A stretch of DNA of 64,000 bases, from assembly GCF_900188355.1 (NCBI RefSeq), contig NZ_FZNX01000004.1, positions 1-64,000 on the forward strand, given 5' to 3'. The notes below the pieces were generated by a model, which did not search any database, had not been told where the DNA came from, and was given only the letters and a program-made list of their open reading frames with translations. How positions within the stretch are numbered: the first letter of the stretch is position 1; each line of letters begins with the position of its first letter. The position numbers were made by a program, and so were the translations under genes. Below, piece by piece: positions 9,434 through 17,128 of the stretch. The stretch is from Lutibacter flavus (GTDB taxonomy: Bacteria; Bacteroidota; Bacteroidia; Flavobacteriales; Flavobacteriaceae).

Positions 9434-10882
9434 TTATCCTACCGATCCTTCTAAACTAATTTCTAATAATTTTTGAGCTTCAACAGCAAATTCCATTGGT
9501 AATTTATTTAGTACTTCTTTACTAAAACCATTAACAATTAATGCAATTGCTTTTTCAGTATCTATACCACGTTGATTGCAATAAAATAATTGATCTTCAC
9601 CAATTTTACTTGTTGTTGCTTCGTGCTCTATTTGTGCTGATTTATTTTTCACTTCTATATATGGGAAAGTATGCGCTCCACATTGATCTCCCATTAATAA
9701 AGAATCACATTGTGAAAAATTACGAGCATTATGCGCTCTTGGTCCAATTTGTACCAATCCTCTATATGAGTTTTGCGATTTCCCAGCAGAAACACCTTTT
9801 GAAATAATAGTGCTTTTTGTGTTTTTACCTAAATGAATCATTTTGGTACCAGTATCTGCCTGTTGAAAGTTATTGGTTACTGCAATAGAATAGAATTCAC
9901 CAACAGAGTTATCACCTTTTAAAACACAGCTTGGGTATTTCCAAGTTACTGCACTTCCAGTTTCAACTTGCGTCCAGGAGATTTTTGCGTTTTTCTCACA
10001 CAATCCTCTTTTTGTTACAAAATTGAAAACGCCACCTTTACCTTCTTTATCACCAGGAAACCAGTTTTGAACTGTAGAATATTTTATTTCAGCATTATCT
10101 AAAGCAATTAGTTCTACAACAGCTGCGTGTAATTGATTTTCATCACGTGCTGGTGCAGTGCATCCTTCTAAATAACTAACAAAACTTCCTTCATCAGCAA
10201 TTACTAAAGTTCGTTCAAATTGTCCTGTTCCACCTTCGTTAATTCTAAAATAGGTAGAAAGTTCCATTGGGCAAGTAACACCTTTTGGAATGTAACAAAA
10301 CGAACCATCTGAAAATACAGCAGAATTTAATGCTGCATAAAAATTATCTGTTGTTGGAACAATAGTTCCCAAATGTTTTCTCACCAATTCTGGATGTTCT
10401 TGAATTGCTTCTGAAATAGGGCAAAATATAATTCCTTTTTCGTTTAAGGTTTTTTTGAATGTTGTTGCTACCGAAACAGAGTCTATAACAATATCTACAG
10501 CAACATTTGATAAACGTTTTTGTTCATCAATTGAAATACCCAGCTTTTCAAAAGTTTTTAATAATTCAGGATCAACTTGGTCCAAACTATCTAATTTTGG
10601 CTTTTGAATTGGAGCAGAATAATAACTAATTTCTTGAAATTTTGGTTTTTCATAGCGAACATTTGCCCACTCTGGCTCTTTCATTTCTTTCCAAACTTTA
10701 AAAGCTTCCAATCGCCATTCAGTCATCCATTCAGGCTCATTTTTCTTTCTAGAAATTGCAATTACAACATCTTCATTTAAACCAATTGGAAATTTATCAG
10801 CTTCAATATCAGTATAAAAACCGTATTCGTACTCTTTTGTTTCGAGTTCTTTTTTTAAATCGTCTTCAGTAAATTTATTCAT
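9434..10882 (-). CDS. sufB: Fe-S cluster assembly scaffold subunit SufB
   Basis: The 482-residue protein has SufB hallmarks: [13 protein letters not shown] near the N-terminus, [58 protein letters not shown] and the C-terminal [18 protein letters not shown]. SufB carries the nascent cluster in the SufBCD complex. It follows the A-type carrier gene by 9 bp and precedes sufC, the usual Bacteroidota order A-B-C-D. The length is typical for the family and no key motif is missing. Confidence 0.97.
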   Translation of the reverse strand: MNKFTEDDLKKELETKEYEYGFYTDIEADKFPIGLNEDVVIAISRKKNEPEWMTEWRLEAFKVWKEMKEPEWANVRYEKPKFQEISYYSAPIQKPKLDSLDQVDPELLKTFEKLGISIDEQKRLSNVAVDIVIDSVSVATTFKKTLNEKGIIFCPISEAIQEHPELVRKHLGTIVPTTDNFYAALNSAVFSDGSFCYIPKGVTCPMELSTYFRINEGGTGQFERTLVIADEGSFVSYLEGCTAPARDENQLHAAVVELIALDNAEIKYSTVQNWFPGDKEGKGGVFNFVTKRGLCEKNAKISWTQVETGSAVTWKYPSCVLKGDNSVGEFYSIAVTNNFQQADTGTKMIHLGKNTKSTIISKGVSAGKSQNSYRGLVQIGPRAHNARNFSQCDSLLMGDQCGAHTFPYIEVKNKSAQIEHEATTSKIGEDQLFYCNQRGIDTEKAIALIVNGFSKEVLNKLPMEFAVEAQKLLEISLEGSVG

Positions 10883-10891
10883 TACAAATTT

Positions 10892-11221
10892 TTAAAGTGA
10901 AAAACTTTCACCACATCCACATGTGCGTTGAGCGTTAGGATTGTTAAATACAAATCCGGTTCCGTTTAATCCACCAGAATATTCTAAAGTTGTACCAACT
11001 AAATATAAGAAACTTTTTTTGTCAACAATAATTTTTATGTCATTGTCTTCAAAAACTTTATCACCTTCTTTATTTTCTTTATCAAATGTTAATTCATAGG
11101 AAAGCCCAGAACAACCGCCACTTTTCACCCCAACTCTAACAAAGTCAATTTCTGGATTAAAGCCGTCATCATTCATAAGCTCAATAACTTTCTTTTTTGC
11201 TATGTCTGAAACTTTTATCAT
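10892..11221 (-). CDS. sufA: A-type iron-sulfur carrier (SufA/IscA/ErpA family)
   Basis: This 109-residue protein has the family's three cysteines: SGGCSGLSY near residue 37 and CGCGESF at the C-terminus, with the usual GGLNGTGFVFNNPNA segment. A-type carriers accept clusters from the scaffold and pass them to target proteins. As first gene of the suf operon it is most likely SufA-like, though sequence alone does not separate SufA from ErpA or IscA. The operon promoter appears to be the minus-strand TATATTTG about 33 bp upstream of its start. Confidence 0.9.
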   Translation of the reverse strand: MIKVSDIAKKKVIELMNDDGFNPEIDFVRVGVKSGGCSGLSYELTFDKENKEGDKVFEDNDIKIIVDKKSFLYLVGTTLEYSGGLNGTGFVFNNPNAQRTCGCGESFSL

Positions 11222-11253
11222 TTTCTCTTATATAGATTAATTCTAAATTAGTG

Positions 11254-11261
11254 CAAATATA
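11254..11261 (-). promoter_or_regulatory. suf operon promoter -7 element (TATATTTG)
   Basis: The plus strand reads CAAATATA, so the minus strand gives TATATTTG, an exact TAnnTTTG match. It lies 32 bp upstream of the sufA-like start. The -33 element is not clear. Confidence 0.7.
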
Positions 11262-11343
11262 GGTACAAAAAATGAGTTATTATACTATTTATAATGTTAA
11301 AATTGATAGTGTAATTGATGTTATCTATTCAAAATTTATGATT

Positions 11344-11351
11344 TATCTTTG
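11344..11351 (+). promoter_or_regulatory. thiL: thiL promoter -7 element (TATCTTTG)
   Basis: Exact TAnnTTTG match ending 4 bases before the ATG at 11356. If used, transcription would begin at or next to the start codon. Confidence 0.65.
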
Positions 11352-11355
11352 CAAA

Positions 11356-12399
11356 ATGATAGAAGATAAAAACCAATCAAGAACAAGTATTTCTGAATTA
11401 GGGGAGTTTGGCTTGATAAATCATTTGACTAAAAATTTTAAAATTCAAAATAAAACAACAATTAAAGGTGTTGGTGACGATGCTGCTGTTTTAGAAATAA
11501 AAAACAAGCAAGTATTAGTTACAACGGACTTATTAATTGAAGGTGTGCATTTTGATTTGAGTTATATGCCGTTAAAACATTTAGGGTATAAAGCGGTGAT
11601 GGTTAATTTATCGGATGTTTATGCAATGAACGGTGAGGCTTCTCAAATAACTGTTTCTATTGCGGTTTCAAACCGTTTTCCATTAGAAGCGCTTGAAGAA
11701 TTATATAAAGGAATTCATTTAGCTTGTGAAAATTATAAAGTTGATTTAGTTGGAGGAGATACAACGTCGTCTACAACAGGTTTGTTAATAAATATTACAG
11801 CGATTGGACAAGTAAATAAGGAGGATGTAGTTTATAGAAATACTGCAAAACCAAATGACTTATTAGTTGTTACAGGTGACTTAGGGGCGGCATATTTAGG
11901 ATTGCAAGTTTTGGAACGTGAAAAACAGGTTTTTGAAGTAAATCCCAATTCACAACCAGATTTAAGTGGCTATTCTTATTTGATTGAAAGACAATTAAAA
12001 CCAGAATCTAGAAAAGATATTGTAAAATTATTGAAAGATTTGGAGGTGAAACCAACATCAATGATAGATATTTCAGACGGGCTTTCTTCTGAAATTTTAC
12101 ACATTTGCACCCAGTCTAAAGTAGGATGTGATTTATATGAAGAAAAACTGCCTTTAGATCCTCAGGTTATTTCAACTTGTGAAGAATTTGATTTAAATAG
12201 CACCACAATTGCATTAAGTGGAGGTGAAGATTACGAATTATTATTTACCATTTCACAAGAAGATTTTCCTAAAATAAAAGGAAATCCACATTTAACAGTT
12301 ATTGGCCATATAACCGATGAATCTTTAGGAGCAAATTTAGTAACTAGAGCAGGCCAGAAAATAAAATTGACTGCCCAAGGGTGGAATGCTTTAAGTTAG
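11356..12399 (+). CDS. thiL: Thiamine-monophosphate kinase
   Basis: ThiL phosphorylates thiamine monophosphate to thiamine diphosphate with ATP. Family motifs are plain: ISELGEFGLI, KGVGDDAAVL, TTDLLIEGVHFDL, LGYKAVMVNLSDVYAMNGE, LVGGDTTSS, SMIDISDGLSSEI and LSGGEDYELLF. The frame is open back to an ATG at 11272, but I place the start at 11356 (MIEDKNQSRTS) because ThiL proteins begin just before the GEFGLI motif, the extra 28 residues look random, and a perfect -7 element lies inside that extension. The product is 347 residues, normal for the family. It is divergent from the suf operon. Confidence 0.93.
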   Translation: MIEDKNQSRTSISELGEFGLINHLTKNFKIQNKTTIKGVGDDAAVLEIKNKQVLVTTDLLIEGVHFDLSYMPLKHLGYKAVMVNLSDVYAMNGEASQITVSIAVSNRFPLEALEELYKGIHLACENYKVDLVGGDTTSSTTGLLINITAIGQVNKEDVVYRNTAKPNDLLVVTGDLGAAYLGLQVLEREKQVFEVNPNSQPDLSGYSYLIERQLKPESRKDIVKLLKDLEVKPTSMIDISDGLSSEILHICTQSKVGCDLYEEKLPLDPQVISTCEEFDLNSTTIALSGGEDYELLFTISQEDFPKIKGNPHLTVIGHITDESLGANLVTRAGQKIKLTAQGWNALS

Positions 12400-12534
12400 T
12401 TAAGCATTATATATACCAGTTACTACTTAACCAATTGACAAAAGAAAAACATACGTTTAGCTGGAAGTATTTATTGTTAATCCGTATATTTATAACGGAT
12501 ATAACCCGTTGTTTGCAATTTGTGATACACTTTC

Positions 12535-12569
12535 TTGATAAAAATCAGTTCCATGACTGATGAGGATCA
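12535..12569. promoter_or_regulatory. Two FNR/CRP-like palindromes upstream of the cytochrome gene
   Basis: TTGAT-AAAA-ATCAG (12535-12548) matches the FNR/FixK consensus TTGAT-N4-ATCAA at nine of ten positions. CTGAT-GAGG-ATCAT (core 12558-12569) has a perfect TGAT/ATCA core. The centres (12541.5 and 12563.5) are 22 bp apart, about two helical turns. Relative to a start near 12606 they sit at about -64.5 and -42.5, the usual places for activating class I and class II Crp/FNR sites. Confidence 0.72.
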
Positions 12570-12592
12570 TTTCCTTTCTTTATCTTAATCTC

Positions 12593-12600
12593 TAACTTTG
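12593..12600 (+). promoter_or_regulatory. Cytochrome gene promoter -7 element (TAACTTTG)
   Basis: Exact TAnnTTTG match 52 bp before the start codon, giving a predicted transcription start near 12606 and a leader of about 47 bases. Confidence 0.7.
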
Positions 12601-12652
12601 ACTTAATAAATGTACTATGGTGCATTAAATCATTAATTTAAAACACCCGGTT

Positions 12653-13120
12653 ATGACTGTTAGAAATAAATTTTTGATCAACCTTCTGAATTATTTAATG
12701 GTGTTTGTCTTGTTATGTGGGAGCTTACTAATAAGTAGCTGCAATAGGCAAGCGCGTGAATTTGCATTACCTGAAGGCGACATTGAAAAGGGGAAAGTCA
12801 CCTATAAGAGATTGGCATGTAATGAATGTCATAGTATTCCAAATATTGAATGGAAGGGCGGAAAAGATAATCTAAAAATACACCTTGGAGGTGAAGTAAC
12901 ATCCCTAAAAACCTATGGAGGTCTGGTTACTTCAGTAATTAACCCTTCCCATAAAGTTGCATCATTCTACAATCAAAAAACCTCTACCGAAGGAGACCTT
13001 TCAATGATGAAGAATTACAATGAAGTTATGACAGTTCAGGAACTTATTGATCTTGTTACTTTTCTTCAATCAAAATATCAAGTAGTATCACCACCAACCG
13101 AATACTATCCTTATTATTGA
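12653..13120 (+). CDS. Lipoprotein c-type cytochrome (single CxxCH)
   Basis: This 155-residue protein has a lipoprotein signal peptide (SLLISSC, lipidated Cys about residue 30), then one haem c motif CNECH at 56-60. Met118, Met119 or Met126 are possible distal haem ligands. The fold looks like a class I monohaem cytochrome with a C-terminal helix (TVQELIDLVTFLQSKY). It would sit on the periplasmic face of a membrane and carry electrons; the partner enzyme cannot be told from the sequence. It is monocistronic here. The two FNR-like boxes upstream imply control by oxygen, nitric oxide or redox state. Its base use is slightly richer in GC than its neighbours. Confidence 0.88.
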   Translation: MTVRNKFLINLLNYLMVFVLLCGSLLISSCNRQAREFALPEGDIEKGKVTYKRLACNECHSIPNIEWKGGKDNLKIHLGGEVTSLKTYGGLVTSVINPSHKVASFYNQKTSTEGDLSMMKNYNEVMTVQELIDLVTFLQSKYQVVSPPTEYYPYY

Positions 13121-13865
13121 GCAGTTAAGGAACGCCTAAAAAACGGAGGAGAATCTATATTAAAAACAAAATCAAAAAGGTTTTATTAATGCTGGAGGTT
13201 ATTGAAGAGTCATATTTGAATAACTATTCTTTCAGAGCATACGTTAGCAAAGAAAAATCACGAATTTCATTATTAATGAAGTTGCTCCCAAACATCATAT
13301 TTTCATATATGTGACTTTGTGTGGTATTATGCAAAACAATAACCAATGATAAAATTATTTAGAGGGCGGCATGATAAGAAAATGTCTAGGAGATATTTTT
13401 AGCGAACTTGCTAGGATGCAACGCAGAGATTAAATTTATAAACTATGATTAAATTTTTTTAGAAGAATAAATTAACATCTCACCAAATTACTGAAATTAA
13501 ATATAGTGATGAAGGAGATTTATCTTTTTTAGCAATAACTTAACTCACATTTTTCAAATAAAACTGCTTACAACAACTCATAAAATTTATGCTTAAATTT
13601 GAACTAAATAGTGAACCGATAGGCATTTAACAAACGATTTGCTACAGCCGTAAAATCTCTGGTTTTCTAGTCGTATAAATCTTATAAAAGCCCGAAGTAA
13701 TTAACGGCGAATTTCACTCTAAAATCCGCAATAATATTTTTATTCAATTCAACAAATAGTCAAACTATTGAGTTATTAGATTTTAAGGAAATAATTTTTA
13801 AAGAAACAATAGACATGAATAAACGCACGTAACATTGCAAACCACTGCTGACGCTCCAGCTATTC
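13121..13865. other. Gene-poor stretch with debris, no convincing gene
   Basis: About 745 bp without a clear gene. There is a 41-codon ATG reading frame at 13189-13314 (MLEVIEESYLNN...) with no recognisable motif, and a 27-codon open stretch without start near 13465-13545 (LTSHQITEIKYSDEGDLSF), perhaps a gene remnant. One copy of a diverged 53-bp repeat lies at 13637-13689. A GCTGACGCTCCAGC palindrome-like motif lies near 13847-13860, just past the 3' end of the minus-strand gene. Confidence 0.6.
13637..13689 (+). repeat. Diverged direct repeat, copy A
   Basis: ATTTGCTACAGCCGTAAAAT and the following 33 bases align with 14342-14394 at roughly 75% identity, with one gap. Shared blocks are ATTTGCTACA, CCG, AAAAT, TCG and AAATCTT-TAAAA. 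The two copies bracket the orphan minus-strand gene. Confidence 0.65.
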
Positions 13866-14252
13866 TTAATCGTTCTTAGCTTGCGTAACATTATGAAATG
13901 TTGGCGCATTTTCGGTAATTCTTCCAGCACCCTTTTTATTAATTTTGAAAGTTACATCCTTTGTTGTAGTAAATAAAAGAACCGTTGAAAATGACGTTTT
14001 AAGATATGATTTCAAAAATACAAAAGCCTCTTCTAATGTAAGCTCGTTTTCCTCATCCTCGGTTTCTTTAGATTGGTAGCGCAATTTCACTAAGACCATA
14101 AAGTCATTATCAGAATAGACGGGTCTTACAAATATATTTTTCAAGTTAGGCTTACCAATGGTCTTTGCCATAGTTAATTTGGCAAAACGGCCTTCTTGGC
14201 AACTTTCTTTTACTTGTTCCCAGAAAAGAGCAAACATATCTTGGTACGGCAT
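13866..14252 (-). CDS. Hypothetical protein between direct repeats
   Basis: The 128-residue product is not recognised. It starts MPYQDMFALFWEQVKESC, is soluble, and has an acidic middle (SKETEDEENELTLEEA) followed by hydrophobic strands (TVLLFTTTKDVTFKIN). No signal peptide, membrane helix or catalytic motif is visible. An exact minus-strand -7 element lies 36 bp upstream of its start, so it is probably expressed. It stands alone, flanked by diverged 53-bp direct repeats, which suggests a gene cassette or the residue of a mobile insertion. Its codon use is like that of a normal gene. Function unknown. Confidence 0.7.
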   Translation of the reverse strand: MPYQDMFALFWEQVKESCQEGRFAKLTMAKTIGKPNLKNIFVRPVYSDNDFMVLVKLRYQSKETEDEENELTLEEAFVFLKSYLKTSFSTVLLFTTTKDVTFKINKKGAGRITENAPTFHNVTQAKND

Positions 14253-14287
14253 AATTTAAAGATTAATGATAAAATATTATGGTGTTG

Positions 14288-14295
14288 CAAATTTA
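14288..14295 (-). promoter_or_regulatory. Promoter -7 element of the orphan gene (TAAATTTG)
   Basis: The plus strand reads CAAATTTA. On the minus strand this is an exact TAnnTTTG match 35 bp before the start at 14252. Confidence 0.6.
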
Positions 14296-14341
14296 ATATT
14301 AATAATTCAATTTATAAATCCGAACCTATTTTTATCACTCA

Positions 14342-14394
14342 ATTTGCTACAACCGAAAAATTTCCGATTTGCAATCGAACAAATCTTGTAAAAA
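14342..14394 (+). repeat. Diverged direct repeat, copy B
   Basis: Partner of 13637-13689, in the same orientation: ATTTGCTACAACCGAAAAAT and the bases that follow. It lies between the orphan gene and the ImmA/IrrE gene. Confidence 0.65.
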
Positions 14395-14442
14395 TTCTTT
14401 GGCACAAGTATGACTCAAATGAAAATCAGTAAAAAAAAAATG

Positions 14443-14450
14443 TACATTTG
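14443..14450 (+). promoter_or_regulatory. Promoter -7 element of the ImmA/IrrE-DUF4411 pair (TACATTTG)
   Basis: Exact TAnnTTTG match 27 bp upstream of the TTG start at 14478; predicted transcription start near 14456. Confidence 0.65.
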
Positions 14451-14477
14451 CAATAAGTAAAAATATTCGAAAGATTC

Positions 14478-15635
14478 TTGACAATTGAACATAACATATC
14501 ACGAATAAATTATCTTTTAAAGTTATATAGAATAACTTTGAATGAGTTGTTGGACAAAATCAGCGAAGGTCTTAAAAATCCAATAACTAAAAATGATTTA
14601 TACTCTAGTGAGATTAAAATTAGTCATTTAAAAAAAATTGATAAGATATTTAATAAAGGTCTTGAGTATTATATAAACCCTAAACCTTTAAAGGAAAATA
14701 AAGATGCAAGCATCTTTTTCAGAAAAGATAAATTCAATTCGGATTTAAATATTGGAGCAAAAAAAATTGTAAATCAATTTGAGGATTTAAAAAACTCTCT
14801 AACTGCAATATCTAAACTTTCTGACGTTCATTTTGAAAGAAAAATTCCAATTTATTCGATAAAGGATAACCCTAGAAAAATTGCAGAAAAAGTTAGGGAA
14901 TTGTTATATCCTAATGAATTTTCTCCAATTTTAAGAGACTTTTTAAAAGAACTCATATCAAAATTTGCAGAAAACAATATAATGGTATTTGAGTTTATTG
15001 AAACTTGGAACAAAAAAGATAGAGCAAACATTAATGGTTTTTACATAAAACCCAATGTAATTGTTTTAAAAAGACAACAAAAGTCATTCAGACGAGAAAT
15101 TTTCACTTTAATCCACGAGTTAGCTCATTACTTACTTAATGAAGAAGAAATTGAAGAAGTTGATGTTAAATCTATTTCTCAAAAAGATTTAAGTAAAATT
15201 GAAAATTGGTGTAATGAGTTTTCTTATTTCTTTTTAGTTGGTAATAACGCTAATATTATTGAGAATTTGAAAAAAGCAGATTCTTCCAATGATTATCACT
15301 TTGATTTAATCCAAAGAATCTCAAGAGAAACTAATTTAAGTACATTAGCTCTATATACAAGATTATTATATTCTAGAAAGATTTCATATAAAGGTTATAA
15401 CAATGTAAAAAAAGAGCTTGATGAACGTTATAGAAAAAAAATAGAGGAAGAAAACAGGAAAAAAGAACTTGATAAACTTTCTGGTATTAAAAGAGGAGGA
15501 TCTGTTCCAAAACCTATCAATTCTCCATTATTTGTTAACACATTGCAAACAGCATTATACGGAGGAGTAATTAACGAATATGACTTTTGTAAAAAACTGA
15601 ATATTAAACCTGAAAAAATCGAGCAATATATCTGA
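14478..15635 (+). CDS. ImmA/IrrE family metallopeptidase
   Basis: The 385-residue protein carries the zinc-peptidase motif HELAH at residues 213-217 within FTLIHELAHYLLNEEE, followed by an E-rich segment and NEFSYFFLV, as in ImmA/IrrE proteases. Residues 1-70 may hold a divergent helix-turn-helix (NELLDKISEGL...) but this is weak. ImmA-type proteases cleave repressors or antitoxins. The start is a TTG: the frame closes upstream at 14454-14456 and no ATG occurs near the N-terminus. The stop overlaps the ATG of the next gene by one base, so the two are translationally coupled. This pairing with DUF4411 suggests a toxin-antitoxin-like or defence unit. Confidence 0.85.
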   Translation: MTIEHNISRINYLLKLYRITLNELLDKISEGLKNPITKNDLYSSEIKISHLKKIDKIFNKGLEYYINPKPLKENKDASIFFRKDKFNSDLNIGAKKIVNQFEDLKNSLTAISKLSDVHFERKIPIYSIKDNPRKIAEKVRELLYPNEFSPILRDFLKELISKFAENNIMVFEFIETWNKKDRANINGFYIKPNVIVLKRQQKSFRREIFTLIHELAHYLLNEEEIEEVDVKSISQKDLSKIENWCNEFSYFFLVGNNANIIENLKKADSSNDYHFDLIQRISRETNLSTLALYTRLLYSRKISYKGYNNVKKELDERYRKKIEEENRKKELDKLSGIKRGGSVPKPINSPLFVNTLQTALYGGVINEYDFCKKLNIKPEKIEQYI

Positions 15636-16198
15636 TGAGATTTATAATTGACACGAGTACTTGGGTTTCTTTAGTTAAATATTACAAACCATTTGATAAT
15701 AGTTCTGTTATATATGATTTTTTCAAGAAAAAAATCAAAGATGGAGAATTTATTTTATTATCAGAAGTTTCAACAGAATGCTCATACGTATCAAAAAGAA
15801 TTGTTACAAAAGAATTAGATTTCATAACAAATAAAAAACTTATTACAAAAACAGCAGAATTACTTCCAACTAAAAAATTCTATAATTTATTAGATAATCA
15901 ATTTTGTAATCAGAATCAAAAAAGATTATTATCTGAAGTTGATATTGAGTCTTTAACTAATGATTTTCTAAAATCAGCTGACTCAAAAATAATTCTAAAA
16001 GCTATCGAAATAACGAAAACCTTGGATAATCAGATTACCGTAGTTACTGAAGAAACGAGTTCAAATAATGATAATAAATTATATAAAAAGATTCCTGCCG
16101 TCTGTAAAGAATTAAACGTTAATTGTATTGGGTTACCAAAGCTAATTGAAGGATTCAATAAGGAAATTACGGTTAAAATAAAAAATACCAGTGCCTAA
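15635..16198 (+). CDS. DUF4411 family protein (PIN-like nuclease, putative toxin)
   Basis: This 187-residue protein begins MRFIIDTSTWVSLVKYY, the PIN-type first strand with an acidic residue, and has further acidic positions (SEVSTECSYV, KSADSKIILKA) and a C-terminal VVTEETSSN....KIPAVCKELNV. That layout is typical of DUF4411, a PIN-superfamily group often encoded next to an ImmA/IrrE or XRE partner. PIN domains are Mg-dependent RNases. It is coupled to the upstream gene by the overlapping stop/start. It may be the toxin of the pair, with the upstream protein as regulator; this is inferred from context. A CTAACAATGG motif common after cassette-like genes follows the stop. Confidence 0.8.
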   Translation: MRFIIDTSTWVSLVKYYKPFDNSSVIYDFFKKKIKDGEFILLSEVSTECSYVSKRIVTKELDFITNKKLITKTAELLPTKKFYNLLDNQFCNQNQKRLLSEVDIESLTNDFLKSADSKIILKAIEITKTLDNQITVVTEETSSNNDNKLYKKIPAVCKELNVNCIGLPKLIEGFNKEITVKIKNTSA

Positions 16199-16315
16199 CA
16201 ATGGGTGTAAAATATTCCTACATCAATTAAATAGAGTGATTCTTAAAACCAATAATCATAGAAAAATTACGGTTTCAAAATAGCGACTTTCCAAACTCTT
16301 ATCTGTTAAGAGCAA

Positions 16316-17098
16316 TTAACCACAATTTTTAACAAAAGAAAATAAGGAAGTAATTAGCGCATCTTTGTTTTCAATATGGCTCATATGTCCGTCAGGAAAT
16401 TCTACAACTTTAACAGTGGTATTTTTGGTTTGATTTATTAAAGTAGAGTATTCTAATGCAGGATCTTGTTTTCCAATTATTAGTTGAATTGGAAATCTTG
16501 CCTCTTTATAGATTTTCGTAAGATCCTCTCTAATTTTCATTCCTTCAAGCGCGGCAATAATTCCTTGGGGAGAAATTTTTAAAGCTTCATTTGTTATTTC
16601 CTTAATTTCTGCTGGAAAAAGAGCTCTGTTTTTTTCTGAAAACAGCATTGGGATAGCAATTCTAACAAAGGTTTTGTGATTTTGTTTTACTGCTTCAATA
16701 GCTCTGTCTCTGTTAATTTTCTTTTCTGCGGAATCAGCAATAGCAGTTGAGTTCATTAAACATAAACCTTTTACATTGTTTGGATATAATTTGGAAAAGG
16801 ATAACGCAACATAACCACCCATACTGTGTCCAATTAGAACATATCTTCTCAGTTTTAAATGATTTAAAACAGCTTTCACCATTTTGGACTGATCTTCCAT
16901 AGAATGCACATAACCGTGACTTTCAGTTTTTCCATGACCTAATAAATCAATGCAAATAACTCTATATTTTTTTGAAAGCTCTTGTGATACGGAATTCCAC
17001 ATGGAGCTATTTTCTAAAAAGCCATGTAATAATACAACAGCTTTTCCTTTACCTGTTGAAGTAAAATTAACGATTGTATTTTTATGAAATATCTCCAT
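16316..17098 (-). CDS. Alpha/beta-fold hydrolase
   Basis: The 260-residue protein has the alpha/beta hydrolase core: VVLLHGFLENSSMW (oxyanion-hole HG), IDLLGHGKTE, the nucleophile elbow GHSMGG with Ser92, an acid strand IIGKQDPALEY and a C-terminal His in FPDGHMSHIEN. No signal peptide is seen, so it is cytoplasmic. Substrate cannot be told; it resembles small esterases, haloperoxidase-like and MenH-like enzymes. It follows the ACT-type gene by 30 bp on the same strand, so the two probably form one transcript. Confidence 0.9.
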   Translation of the reverse strand: MEIFHKNTIVNFTSTGKGKAVVLLHGFLENSSMWNSVSQELSKKYRVICIDLLGHGKTESHGYVHSMEDQSKMVKAVLNHLKLRRYVLIGHSMGGYVALSFSKLYPNNVKGLCLMNSTAIADSAEKKINRDRAIEAVKQNHKTFVRIAIPMLFSEKNRALFPAEIKEITNEALKISPQGIIAALEGMKIREDLTKIYKEARFPIQLIIGKQDPALEYSTLINQTKNTTVKVVEFPDGHMSHIENKDALITSLFSFVKNCG

Positions 17099-17128
17099 AC
17101 TTCAAAATTAGAATTATAAGTTAAGTTA

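Noticed and set aside
11272-11355. N-terminal 28-residue extension of ThiL
   Set aside because: Not family-like, overlaps a perfect -7 element, and the ATG at 11356 fits ThiL alignments.
13189-13314. 41-codon open frame MLEVIEESYLNN...
   Set aside because: No motif, no promoter element and debris-like surroundings; kept only in the gap note.
16199-16315. attC or attachment site at CTAACAATGG
   Set aside because: The motif is suggestive, but no partner half-site or integrase is visible, so it is not annotated as a site.
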